Source: Planctomycetaceae bacterium (GTDB lineage Bacteria; Planctomycetota; Phycisphaerae; UBA1845; UTPLA1). Taken from it: a DNA stretch of 64,000 nt. This document shows positions 19,701-27,373 of this stretch, piece after piece. Made by a program: the position numbers and the translations under genes. How positions within the stretch are numbered: position 1 is the first letter of the stretch; every line of letters starts with the position of its first letter. Under the pieces are notes generated by a model. That model was not told the origin of the DNA and ran no database searches. It saw nothing but the letters and a program-made list of their open reading frames with translations. The DNA is taken from assembly GCA_011525745.1 (NCBI GenBank), contig WYBU01000064.1, positions 1 through 64,000 on the forward strand, given 5' to 3'.

Positions 19701-19819
19701 AAGTAGTGATACCAGCGGATGCGGCTCATCGAATCGCCTCGCGACGCCACGCCGGCCGGTCGGCGCTGCCGGTCCGGTCCCGACGTCAGGAAACCTCATT
19801 ATGGCCAGAATACTGCTGA
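16760..19819 (+). CDS. GT-C-type membrane glycosyltransferase-like protein with antisense read-through tail
   Basis: The frame is 1019 codons, but only about the first 555 (to ~18424) look like protein: many membrane helices (e.g. VLTQVYLGSVILPLLALAAL), then a C-terminal soluble part. The first outer loop has GNDSLYHVRMAAM, like the D-x-x-Y-H-x-R loop of oligosaccharyltransferases (STT3/PglB) and other GT-C enzymes, so transfer of a lipid-linked sugar outside the membrane is plausible. After 18424 the frame stays open only because it is antisense to the histidine kinase gene (18425-19729) and has no protein-like character. The stop may have been lost by a frameshift. It starts in an ATGA overlap with the lipoprotein. 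Confidence 0.55.
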   Translation: MTGAAAGKCFAAAAAHVEPVRVPDVLDVCDAAARLRARTAGAYLAAWCFGAASMAFVQNDSVWPAGNDSLYHVRMAAMLPESGFVQSFPWLHWTIFRDAFVSHHHGFHVALAPFAWLGQRLAGEAAIGGKLFVIAAMGATAALLLTALRTLGVRHQWMWIGLLVVLPWQFWMRMAYVRAPALALPLLLLAVCMSLRRRYLGLGITAFVLTQVYLGSVILPLLALAALVAGVVVDRSARHGLRCGAAIVAGMVCGLVVHPYFPGNLLFLYTQLFQTGLGAPSEAGSEWRPFDAWILLKMSAPVAIVWCGCLIARLRSARQLTADELSLFVFQLALLVLTLKARRFIEYWPVFLLLSAASLARGADWTLRGAGGRTMAKWGLGTAIVVLGFSTLTIARSKSLPPRNAATALAAARWLARNSPAGSLVLTDDWDVFPACFYANRHNRYAVGLDPVFTQVRYPELWQRYRLITRGRLAARRPTLHVAARSDAVDYADVATHFGAQYVLVMGDHPALYRALCRRSDSFRRVYPPLEGDQNQPAAAVFEVKSPPERIESRASRGHGQRDTKGRAGQTIRHQLDPAAQRFGHASRPRQPDAGSLGACSVKQLEDAADVFGRNARSRVVHIDNDPFRLAPRNHAHRRAGWRVLHCVRQQLDPQRRHLVGVGADRQGAVAALDRHADTAAIELGLQLGNRRPNDRPDVEPHPRTFAGTGEVQQARHAAAQPPALAQNILRPSPRIVVHPSQVDDQLGRAVDARQRVADAVRYAGAQFADRGQSLAALLRGALPFLPQRLIGPLQLARVPQHADQRGEQRRDQYCFPARLPRQHVVIRLQQIGLLGQHVFLHVGDQPQCPLLPLVKRNQAGGALRGRLTQHVVGLGGQLRQFAPECYSIVSAHRAAVLQRGQIGAGAIQRAARFGNGARLQRANQWSGQLAHGTGQRRQVALPCIENGHLPQQRAELGQRLMMQPQDRRDDRDVEARQHDEVVIPADAAHRIASRRHAGRSALPVRSRRQETSLWPEYC
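18425..19729 (-). CDS. membrane sensor histidine kinase
   Basis: 434 aa from the ATG at 19729 (GAGG 7 bp upstream; a GTG at 19750 has no such site). Two membrane helices (about residues 8-30 and 180-200) enclose a helical, mostly alpha periplasmic sensor region. The kinase core has the H-box GVAHGIRNPLASI, N-box ELLSNAMEHSP, and G-boxes DAGPGIPPEHVGRIF and GTGIGLAWARR. It is a NtrB/AtoS-like kinase and is almost surely the partner of the divergent NtrC-like regulator at 19801, 71 bp away. The signal is unknown. Confidence 0.9.
   Translation of the reverse strand: MSRIRWYHYFVVLAGFNVAIIAAVLWLHHQTLSQFRSLLRQVAILDARQRDLTSLARSVRELAGPLVRALEAGAVAESRRALDRARADLAALKDRRAMRGDDAVTLWSELAQLTAEADDVLSQPPAERAARLISFDQRQQRALRLIADMQEDVLAEEADLLQSYDDMLARQTRGETVLVAALLAALIGMLWYTRQLQRTDQTLRKERQRAAQERRERLAAIGELCTGVAHGIRNPLASIHSSAELIVDLGRMDDDSRRRAQDILSECRRLSSRVTRLLNFARASERPRMRLDVGPVIRTAIAELQSEFDRRGVGVAVEGCDGALPVCADTDEMATLWIELLSNAMEHSPSGAAVCVVARREAERIVVDVHDAGPGIPPEHVGRIFELFYTTRPEGTGIGLAWARRVAESLGGRIELVTDGLTGTTFRVTLPVAT
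19730..19800. promoter_or_regulatory. divergent promoter region of the two-component pair
   Basis: 71 bp separating the starts of the kinase (minus) and response regulator (plus). It should hold both start signals and perhaps an autoregulatory site. No clear -24/-12 or -35/-10 pair can be asserted. Confidence 0.4.
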
Positions 19820-21273
19820 TTGAGGACGAAGCCATCCTTCGCCGCAACATCGTCGACCGCATCCGCGCCGACGGGCACGAAGTCGTCGACGCCGGAACGG
19901 CCGAAGCCGGCATCGATCTGGCCACGCTGCTGGCGCCGGACCTGGTGATCACCGATCTGCGCCTGCCCGGACAGGACGGCCTGCACGTGCTGCGCGAAGT
20001 GCGGCGCATCAGTCCGCGCTGCCTGGTCGTGCTGCTGACCGCGCACGGCTCGCGCGACACGGCGCTGGAGGCCATCCGCGACGGGGCCTACGACTATCTG
20101 ACCAAGCCGGTCGAGCTGCGCGACCTGATGGTGCTGATCGAGCGGGCCATCCGCCATGCCCGCGCGCTCGACGCGGTGGAATGCAACCGCCTCAGCGAGC
20201 GCCGCCGCGGAACGCTCGACGCCATCATCGGCGTGTCGCCCGCGATTCAAGAATTGCGGCTGCGCGTGCGGCAGCTTGCCGCCGCGCCGGCCATGAAGCT
20301 GCGTCATCCGCCGACGATCCTGATCCGCGGAGAAACCGGCGTCGGCAAGACGCTGCTTGCCCACGCGATCCACAACGAAGGCCCGCGGCGCGACGGACCG
20401 TTCGTGCACGTAACGGCCGGCGGCGACGACGGCGCGGACATCGAAACCGAGCTGTTCGGCGACGCAGGCCACGGCGGCGGCGTCGCGCGGCGCGGCCTGT
20501 TCGAGATGGCCCGCGGCGGGACGCTGTTTCTCGACGAAATCAGTCGGCTGCCCGCCGACGCGCGGACGCGGCTGTCGGCGGTGATGGAGCGCCGCACGAT
20601 CAGCGTCGCCGGCGGCACGGGCGAGCGGCCGATCGACGTGCAGATCATCGCCGCGACGCAGTTTGATCTGCGTGCCGCCGTGCAGCGCGGCGACTTCCGC
20701 GGCGACTTGTTCCACCGGCTGAATGAGTTCGTCTTCGAGATTCCGCCGCTGCGGGAACGGACCGAGGACGTGTCGGCCCTGGCGGCGTGGTTCGTCGGCA
20801 AGCATGCCGAACGGCTGGGTCGGCCCGCGCCGCGGCTGAGCGACGCGGCCGTCGCCGCGCTGCAAAGCTGCCCGTGGCCGGGCAACGCCCGCGAGATGTC
20901 GCACGCCATCGACCGCGCGCTGCTGGTCTGCTCAGACTGCATCGAGCCGGAGCATCTGATGCTGCCGGTCGCCGGTGAATCGCCGGGCGACGGCGGACTG
21001 ACGATCCGACTGCCGGGCGAGACGATCGAACTGGACTTCGAGCGCGACTGTCTGTCGCTGGACGAAGTCGAGCAGCGCATTCTGCGGGCCGCTTTCGCCC
21101 ACACGAACGGCAATCTCAGCCGCACGGCGCGACTGCTGGGCCTGACGCGCGAGGCCGTGCGCTACCGCCTGGCGCGAAGCGAGGCGCCGACGCCGAGCGC
21201 CGCGCCGCCGCAGGCCGGCGGCGGCGATCTTATCGTTCCGCGGAATGCCGACGCCCCGCGCGCAGCGCTTTGA
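19801..21273 (+). CDS. NtrC-family response regulator lacking GAFTGA
   Basis: 490 aa. The receiver domain (1-120) has the acidic pair Glu8/Asp9, phospho-acceptor Asp52 (VITDLRLPG) and Lys in DYLTKP. The AAA+ domain has Walker A GETGVGKT and Walker B GGTLFLDEISRLP. Where GAFTGA should be, between ELFGD and RRGLFEMA, the sequence is only AGHGGGVA, so the loop that touches sigma-54 is missing. A Fis-type helix-turn-helix ends the protein (NLSRTARLLGLTREAVRYRL). Rhodobacter capsulatus NtrC, which also lacks GAFTGA, works with sigma-70 polymerase, so a sigma-54-independent role is likely. Partner: the divergent kinase at 18425. Confidence 0.9.
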   Translation: MARILLIEDEAILRRNIVDRIRADGHEVVDAGTAEAGIDLATLLAPDLVITDLRLPGQDGLHVLREVRRISPRCLVVLLTAHGSRDTALEAIRDGAYDYLTKPVELRDLMVLIERAIRHARALDAVECNRLSERRRGTLDAIIGVSPAIQELRLRVRQLAAAPAMKLRHPPTILIRGETGVGKTLLAHAIHNEGPRRDGPFVHVTAGGDDGADIETELFGDAGHGGGVARRGLFEMARGGTLFLDEISRLPADARTRLSAVMERRTISVAGGTGERPIDVQIIAATQFDLRAAVQRGDFRGDLFHRLNEFVFEIPPLRERTEDVSALAAWFVGKHAERLGRPAPRLSDAAVAALQSCPWPGNAREMSHAIDRALLVCSDCIEPEHLMLPVAGESPGDGGLTIRLPGETIELDFERDCLSLDEVEQRILRAAFAHTNGNLSRTARLLGLTREAVRYRLARSEAPTPSAAPPQAGGGDLIVPRNADAPRAAL

Positions 21274-21304
21274 CGCAGGCCCCAAGCGGCCCTAAACTAT
21301 CTGC

Positions 21305-21329
21305 CGGACCGGGCAAAACAGCCGGTCCG
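21305..21329. other. 8-bp perfect hairpin between regulator and tRNA
   Basis: CGGACCGG pairs with CCGGTCCG around a 9-nt loop. There is no T-run, so it is not a textbook terminator. It may end or stabilise the regulator transcript or mark the tRNA precursor leader. Confidence 0.4.
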
Positions 21330-21343
21330 AAGAATTCAATCCC

Positions 21344-21416
<73 letters not shown>

Positions 21417-21625
21417 TTGCCGGGCTTTCACGTCGTTGCAACGAACACGCAATCGCGGCAGACTTGTTCAGTCTCGCAGTGGTCCACTGCACCCAATCGC
21501 ATGGTATGGGATGGCGAAGCTCTCGCCAGACAGGTTTCGCCACTCGGTCGAAAACGGTTCGCGCGAGCGCTTGGCTGTGCCGTCCGCCCAAGGCGGCCCG
21601 CATCACGCGCAACGGAGATACACGG

Positions 21626-23611
21626 ATGATCAACATCGCCGCTCTTGTTTCCGTCGGGTTCTTCCTGCCGCTCGTCAACGACGCCGACCCCGCGAAGTAC
21701 ACGATCGACGGCCCGCGAATCCGCGTGTTCAACAACCACGTGGGCGCGGAATGGCAGGCCGGACCCCGGGGCCTGAAGCTCGTCAAGCTGCGCGATGGCC
21801 TGAACGACACGGATTTCACCTGGGACACCGACGCATTTGTCATCGTCCTGAAGTCGGGACGCCGCGTCCGCTCTTCCGAAATGGCCCTCGTCCAGCCGCC
21901 CCGCGGCGAGGACGTCCCGCCCGTCAGCGGCGCCGTCTGCCGCGCCGAGCAGACGCGCGGCACTTCCGTGCAGGCGGTGCTGCGCGAGGATGAATCCGGC
22001 ATCCGCGTGGCCTGGCGCGCGATCCTGCGCGACGACGCGGACCACGTTCGACAGGAAGTGACGCTGAACGCCGAGAACGAAGCGGTGGCGATCGCCGAAA
22101 TCGTTCTGATCGACGTTCCCGCACCGGCCGGGCGCGTGGCGGGAAGCTGCCTCGGCTCGCCGATTACGGCCGGCAACCTGTTTCTGGCCGTCGAGCATCC
22201 GATGAGCCGCTCCAGCGTGAATCAGGGCCGCGCGAACTGCCTGATGCCGCGCGTCTTGCCGCTGCGCCCCGGCGCGACGGCGAGCTACTCCAGCGTCATC
22301 GGCGTCGCCCGGCCCGGGCAGATGCGCCGCGCCGTGCTGCGCTACGTCGAGATGCAGCGGTCGCATCCCTACCGCCCGTTCCTTCACTACAACTCGTGGT
22401 ATGACCTGGGCATGTTTACGCCGTTCAACGAGAAGGAGTGCGTCGAGACGATCCGGACGTTCGCGCGCGAGCTGGTCGAAAAGCGCGGCGCCAGGATCGA
22501 CAGCTTCCTGTTCGACGACGGCTGGGACAACTACGAGTCCGTATGGGAATTCCACTCCGGCTTTCCCAACGGTTTCGCGCCGCTGCGACAGGCCGCGGCT
22601 TCGGCGGGCGCGGCCCCGGGCGTTTGGCTCTCGCCGTGGGGCGGCTACGGCAAGCCGCGCGAGCGGCGCCTGGCCCACGGTAAATCGCAGGGGATGGAAG
22701 TCGATGCGCAGGGTTACGCCCTGTCCGGTCCGAAATACTATGCCCGCTTCCAGCAGGTCACGCGCGAATTCGTGACCACTTACGGCGTCAATCAGTTCAA
22801 GTTCGACGGCACCGGCAGCCCCGACAAAACGTACGAAGGCAGCGCGTTCGACAGCGATTTCGACGCGGCCATCAGCCTGATCACCGATCTGCGCCGCCTG
22901 CGGCCCGATCTGTTCATCAACCTCACCACCGGCACCTGGCCGTCGCCCTTCTGGTTGCGCTTTGCCGACTCGACCTGGCGCGGCGGCCACGATCACAGCT
23001 TCACCGGCAAAGGCTCGGACCGGCAGCGCTGGATCACTTATCGCGATGCCGACACCTACCGCGGCGTCGTGCAGCGCGGACCGCTGTACCCGCTCAACTC
23101 GCTGATGCTGCACGGGCTGATCTACGCGAAACACGCCAACAAGCTCAACAGCGATCCCAACGGCGACTTTCGCGACGAGGTGCGCAGCTACTTCGGCAGC
23201 GGCACGCAGTTGCAGGAGATGTACCTCTCGCCGTCGCTGCTGACGCCGCGCGACTGGGACGACCTGGCCGAAGCCGCGAAGTGGTCGCGGTCCAACGCCG
23301 ACGTACTCGCGGACACGCACTGGATCGGCGGCGATCCCGAAAAACTGGAAGTCTATGGCTGGGCGTCGTGGTCGCCGCGAAAGGGCATCGTCGTGCTGCG
23401 CAACCCGTCCGACCGGCCGCAGACGTTCAGACTGGAAATCGGCTCGGCGTTCGAGCTGCCGGCCGGCGCGCCGCAATTGTATGTCGCGCAAAGTCCGTTC
23501 ACATCCGACGCCGGCCGGGCCGAGTTGAAACTGACCGCCGGAAAACACGCGACGCTCGAATTGAGGCCGTTTGAAGTCATCGTCCTTGAAGCAGCGCCGC
23601 AGGTGCGATAA
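21626..23611 (+). CDS. clan GH-D alpha-galactosidase-like glycoside hydrolase
   Basis: 661 aa from the ATG at 21626 (GGAG upstream); an in-frame extension reaches back into the tRNA and is not credible. A weak signal-peptide-like N terminus is present. The N-terminal ~230 residues form a beta-sandwich-like domain; the TIM barrel follows with HYNSWYDLGMF, FLFDDGWDNYESVWEF, the nucleophile-type strand NQFKFDGTGS (K-x-D as in GH27/GH36) and a C-terminal beta domain (YGWASWSPRKGIVVLRNPS). These match GH36-like and planctomycete enterotoxin-named families. It probably acts on alpha-galactosides or related plant or algal glycans in the periplasm or outside; the exact substrate is unknown. Confidence 0.75.
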   Translation: MINIAALVSVGFFLPLVNDADPAKYTIDGPRIRVFNNHVGAEWQAGPRGLKLVKLRDGLNDTDFTWDTDAFVIVLKSGRRVRSSEMALVQPPRGEDVPPVSGAVCRAEQTRGTSVQAVLREDESGIRVAWRAILRDDADHVRQEVTLNAENEAVAIAEIVLIDVPAPAGRVAGSCLGSPITAGNLFLAVEHPMSRSSVNQGRANCLMPRVLPLRPGATASYSSVIGVARPGQMRRAVLRYVEMQRSHPYRPFLHYNSWYDLGMFTPFNEKECVETIRTFARELVEKRGARIDSFLFDDGWDNYESVWEFHSGFPNGFAPLRQAAASAGAAPGVWLSPWGGYGKPRERRLAHGKSQGMEVDAQGYALSGPKYYARFQQVTREFVTTYGVNQFKFDGTGSPDKTYEGSAFDSDFDAAISLITDLRRLRPDLFINLTTGTWPSPFWLRFADSTWRGGHDHSFTGKGSDRQRWITYRDADTYRGVVQRGPLYPLNSLMLHGLIYAKHANKLNSDPNGDFRDEVRSYFGSGTQLQEMYLSPSLLTPRDWDDLAEAAKWSRSNADVLADTHWIGGDPEKLEVYGWASWSPRKGIVVLRNPSDRPQTFRLEIGSAFELPAGAPQLYVAQSPFTSDAGRAELKLTAGKHATLELRPFEVIVLEAAPQVR

Positions 23612-24358
23612 GGCTTCTTTTAGAAATGGCCGCGCATCAAGAAAACGGGGGGGATGTTCAGCCCCCGCGCGCACAAGTGGCGACTTTGCCCAGGGTGGCG
23701 CCTCGCGAGGGCTTGGCCTTGTGGAGTTCTGTGCCATAAGCGTGCGCGCAGAAATAAGCAGTACGATTTCATCGGGGGTGGCATGGTCAAGCCCTCGCGC
23801 GCGAACGGCCCCATTTTGGCGGAAAACGTACCTCGCGAGGGCTTGGCCATGTTGAGCGTCACCATGCTTGAGTGCCGCTGATACGTGCAAGTTATTTCCG
23901 CGCGCGCCCATTGTGTTTCAACGCCAACGGCGTTGCATCCTCCAGCCCGGGGTTGGAGCGGCGTGCCACGCCGCGACAACCCCGGGAGCATCGCCCCACT
24001 AAGGCCGATCGACCCCAACGGGGTCGCGGAACGGCCCGCGACGCCTGCCGGGACCCCGTTGGGGTCCCATTGAATCATTGCTGGCTGACCCGGGGTTGCC
24101 CCGCCATTTCATGGCGAGGCAACCCCGGGCTGAAGGCCGCGACCCCCTTGGGGTCCTCATCTTTTCAGCATGCTCGTGCAATCCACCTTCGTTCCCACCT
24201 TTCCGGTGCGGAAATCACGACAAAAAGAATGCACGAAGAATTGCACCGCTTTGGGAAGTCGTTGAAGACCCCGCCCATGCCAGCGATTCACTGATTCGCC
24301 CCCTTCCGCTCTTCGCCACCGCTTGACCCGCAAGCCGTGCGGGCGGAGATTCTTGAGC
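23612..24358. repeat. 747-bp intergenic region built of dispersed repeats
   Basis: No gene is recognised. Two copies of family R4 (CCTCGCGAGGGCTTGGCC, 23699 and 23832) with an inverted half (GTCAAGCCCTCGCG, 23784) come first. A second block (about 23925-24165) has palindromic sequences around CAACGCCAACGGCGTTG, CCCGGGGTTG and ACCCCGTTGGGGTC. The short open frames here are repeat translations. Confidence 0.75.
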
Positions 24359-25639
24359 ATGGCGGCCTCGTTCGATCCGGCGGATGCCGAGTTCATGCAG
24401 CGCGCCCTGCGGCTTGCGCCTCGCGGGGAGGGGCGCGTCGAGCCGAATCCGATGGTCGGCGCGGTGCTCGTCCGCAATGATCGCGTGCTCGCCGAAGGCT
24501 GGCACGGCCGCTTCGGTGGTCCACACGCCGAAATCGAGGCGCTGCGCGCGTGTGCGGTCCGACACGGCGCCGACGCCGCCCGCGGCGCGACTTGTTACGT
24601 CACGCTCGAACCCTGCTGCCATCACGGCAAGACGCCCCCGTGTACCGATGCCCTGATCGCCGCGGGCGTGGCTCGCGTCGTGGCCGCCATGCGCGATCCA
24701 TTCCCCGAAGTGGCGGGGCGAGGCATTCGCACGTTGCGACGTGCGGGCGTGCGTGTCGATGTCGGCCTCCTGGAGGAGCAGGCGGCGTGGGTGAACCGCG
24801 CCTTCGTCCATCGCGTCACGACCGGCCGCCCCTGGGTGACACTGAAGTGGGCGCAAAGCCTCGACGGCAAGATCGCCACGCACGCCGGCGCATCGCGCTG
24901 GATTTCGTCCGAGGCGTCACGGCGCGAGGTCCATCGGCTGCGCGGCCGCATGGACGCGGTCATCGTCGGCGTCGGCACGGTGCTGGCGGATGACCCGGAA
25001 CTGACCTGCCGTCACGTTCGCCCTCGCCGCGTCGCGACCCGCGTCGTGCTCGACAGTCGACTGCGCACGCCGCACAGCGCGAAACTCGTCTACACCGCGA
25101 AGCAAACGCCGACGCTGATCTTCACGTCCGCCGCCGCGCCATCCGCGCGGCGGAAGGCGCTGGAGCGCGCCGGTTGCGAGGTCTGCATCGTCGCATCATG
25201 GCGAATGCGATCCGCGACCTTGAGTAAGCGGGCATCCCTGCCGCGCATGTACCGAACCGCGACCGTCAGCGAGCGGCGAGTGCCGCCTCGACTCATCCGA
25301 ACCGCGACCGTCAGACAGCGGCCCCTCCTGTCGCCGCGCGCCGTACTCGACGAACTCGGCCGCCGCAACATGACCAACGTTCTCGTCGAAGGTGGCGGTT
25401 GCGTACTCGGTTCTTTCTTCGACGCGGGACTGGCCGACGAAGCCGTGGTTTTTGTCGCGCCCTGCCTCATCGGCGGCGCGGACGCCCCCGGTCCGCTGCA
25501 CGGACTCGGACGCACCGCGGTCCCGTCGCTGCAAGACGCGGATGTGATAGAGTGTCGTTCATGCGGTCCGGATCGAATGTGGCGATTGCGGCTCAGCCCG
25601 GCGCGCGCCCGATCGCGCCGCGCGAAAAATGGGCCATAG
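24359..25639 (+). CDS. ribD: bifunctional riboflavin deaminase/reductase RibD
   Basis: 426 aa from the ATG at 24359. The N-terminal deaminase has zinc ligands in GGPHAEIEAL and TLEPCCHHGKTPPC. The C-terminal reductase has WVTLKWAQSLDGKIA, IVGVGTVLADDPELT and NVLVEGGG. It makes 5-amino-6-ribitylamino-uracil phosphate in flavin synthesis. Between about 25200 and 25325 an extra stretch of ~40 residues lies just before the last reductase motif; it contains two copies of dispersed repeat R3, translated as RTATVSER and RTATVRQR. RibD of other bacteria is about 360-380 aa, consistent with an insertion. The end overlaps the next gene by 79 bp if that gene starts at 25561. Confidence 0.93.
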   Translation: MAASFDPADAEFMQRALRLAPRGEGRVEPNPMVGAVLVRNDRVLAEGWHGRFGGPHAEIEALRACAVRHGADAARGATCYVTLEPCCHHGKTPPCTDALIAAGVARVVAAMRDPFPEVAGRGIRTLRRAGVRVDVGLLEEQAAWVNRAFVHRVTTGRPWVTLKWAQSLDGKIATHAGASRWISSEASRREVHRLRGRMDAVIVGVGTVLADDPELTCRHVRPRRVATRVVLDSRLRTPHSAKLVYTAKQTPTLIFTSAAAPSARRKALERAGCEVCIVASWRMRSATLSKRASLPRMYRTATVSERRVPPRLIRTATVRQRPLLSPRAVLDELGRRNMTNVLVEGGGCVLGSFFDAGLADEAVVFVAPCLIGGADAPGPLHGLGRTAVPSLQDADVIECRSCGPDRMWRLRLSPARARSRRAKNGP

Positions 25640-27339
25640 CCGCGATCCTGCTTCTGGCCGCGCTGCTCCGCGTGCCATACCTGGGGCGTGTTCCGCCGCC
25701 GCTGAATCAGGACGAAGCGTCGCGCGGCTACGACGCCTGGTGCCTGTGGGAAACCGGCGCCGATCGCTGGGCCGCCCGCTGGCCGTTCTTTCTCAAGAGC
25801 TTCGGTCCCGGCGACTACACCGCGGCGCTGTCGACCTATCTGATCGTCCCGCTCATTCCGCTTCTAGGCCCGACGCCCGAAGCGATGCGCCTGCCCTCCG
25901 CGATCCTGGGCGTGGCGACCGTGCTGGCGCTCTGGCTGTGGATGCGGCGGCAGTTCGAACCGAGCGTCGGACTGCTGGCGGCGCAGTTTCTCGCCACCCA
26001 GCCCTGGCATGTCTCGATGTGCCGCACCGCGCACGAGTCGGCGCTCGTGCCTTTCTTTCTCACATGCGGACTGATGCTGTGGTCGCGTGGGCGTCTGCCG
26101 CCGATCGCAGGACCGCTCGATAGCCCGTCTCGGCGAAGCACGCCGCCAACCGGGCGTCGAGGGTTGAGTGCGTTCTTCGCCGGAATAATGCTCGGCCTGT
26201 GCGCGTGGGTCTATCCGGCCTCGAGGTTCCTCGTGCCGATCATGTTGCTCGTCATGCTGCTCGTCGCCCCGCGCGCCTGGATCGCGCTGCTGCGGACCGC
26301 CGGCGGGCGAAGGGCGGCCGGCGCGGCGATGATCGGCCTGATGCTCGGCACGCTGCCGGTGTGGTGGACGTTGTGGCGCGCTCCGGAACAGGCGGCGGCG
26401 CGGGCGCAGGCGACGGTTTTGTTCTACGCGCCCTGGAGCGCCGGGCACATCGCGCGCGAAATCGCGTGGAACTACGCCGCCGAATTCGATCCGCGCACGC
26501 TGATCGTACGCGGCGAGGACATCTCCAGCGGCGACGTGCTCGAATTCGGCCGACTGCTGCACGTCGAGCTGCCGCTGACGCTCGTCGGCCTCGCCGTGTT
26601 GATCCGCCAGGCGGTTCGCTCCACGGCGGCGCGTTTTCTGCTGGCCTGGCTGCTGCTGCATCCGCTTCCCGCCGCGATCTGCGGGGGGTGGAATCCCCAT
26701 CCGATGCGGGCGGTTCTCGGCGCGCCGATCTGGGCGATCGTCTCGGCGATGGGCGCACTGACCGCGGTGCGATGGCTGGCCCGTCGCGCGTCAGGCGCCG
26801 GCGACTTTTGCGACAGCCGCGCGCGGCGCGTCGTGCGCGGGTGCGCGTCGCTGGGCTTCGCGGCGTTGCTGGTCAACGTCGCGTGGTGCGCCCGAGGTTA
26901 CGCGACCGATTATCCCGATCGCGTTGCGGACGATTTTCAGGAAAATCTGACGCACGCCATGGCGTGGGCCGGCGCGCACATGAACGCGTACGACGTGATC
27001 GGCGTGACCGACGTGAGCAATCAGCCCTACATCTACGCGCTGCTCTACGCTCCCGTTCCGCCGAAGCAATGGCGGGCGGCGCGTGTGGTCGTTGCACCGT
27101 GGAACAACCGCTTCGATCATGTCGTGCGCGTCGACAAGTTCCTGTTCAATGCGCTGGATCGCGAAGATCGTCCGGCCGTGCGCGCGCTGGCCGAAGAATT
27201 GGCGTCGCTGCCGAAGGGGGCGCGCTGTCTGTACATCGACGTTCCCGGTCGCGGACCGCCCGGACGCGTCGTGACGACGTTCCCGCGTCGCAACGGCGAC
27301 GTGGGCCTCGAGCTGCGCGAGTTTCGTGTGGGAGAGTGA
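25561..27339 (+). CDS. GT-C (PMT/ArnT-like) membrane glycosyltransferase
   Basis: 592 aa. The first helix IAAILLLAALLRVPYL is followed by PPPLNQDEASRGYDAW, the D-E pair of the first outer loop typical of PMT/ArnT-like GT-C enzymes. About ten further helices and a C-terminal soluble part (from ~430) follow. It would use a polyprenyl-phosphate sugar to modify a lipid or protein at the outer face of the membrane. The start is uncertain: ATG at 25561 overlaps ribD by 79 bp, and a GTG at 25576 is possible. Confidence 0.8.
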   Translation: MRSGSNVAIAAQPGARPIAPREKWAIAAILLLAALLRVPYLGRVPPPLNQDEASRGYDAWCLWETGADRWAARWPFFLKSFGPGDYTAALSTYLIVPLIPLLGPTPEAMRLPSAILGVATVLALWLWMRRQFEPSVGLLAAQFLATQPWHVSMCRTAHESALVPFFLTCGLMLWSRGRLPPIAGPLDSPSRRSTPPTGRRGLSAFFAGIMLGLCAWVYPASRFLVPIMLLVMLLVAPRAWIALLRTAGGRRAAGAAMIGLMLGTLPVWWTLWRAPEQAAARAQATVLFYAPWSAGHIAREIAWNYAAEFDPRTLIVRGEDISSGDVLEFGRLLHVELPLTLVGLAVLIRQAVRSTAARFLLAWLLLHPLPAAICGGWNPHPMRAVLGAPIWAIVSAMGALTAVRWLARRASGAGDFCDSRARRVVRGCASLGFAALLVNVAWCARGYATDYPDRVADDFQENLTHAMAWAGAHMNAYDVIGVTDVSNQPYIYALLYAPVPPKQWRAARVVVAPWNNRFDHVVRVDKFLFNALDREDRPAVRALAEELASLPKGARCLYIDVPGRGPPGRVVTTFPRRNGDVGLELREFRVGE

Positions 27340-27373
27340 TGCCGAAGAGTCCCAGGGGCGCCGCGGAGCCTGC

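Noticed and set aside
21428-23911. 827-codon minus-strand frame
   Set aside because: Antisense to the glycosidase, whose barrel motifs are clear; composition is typical of a shadow.
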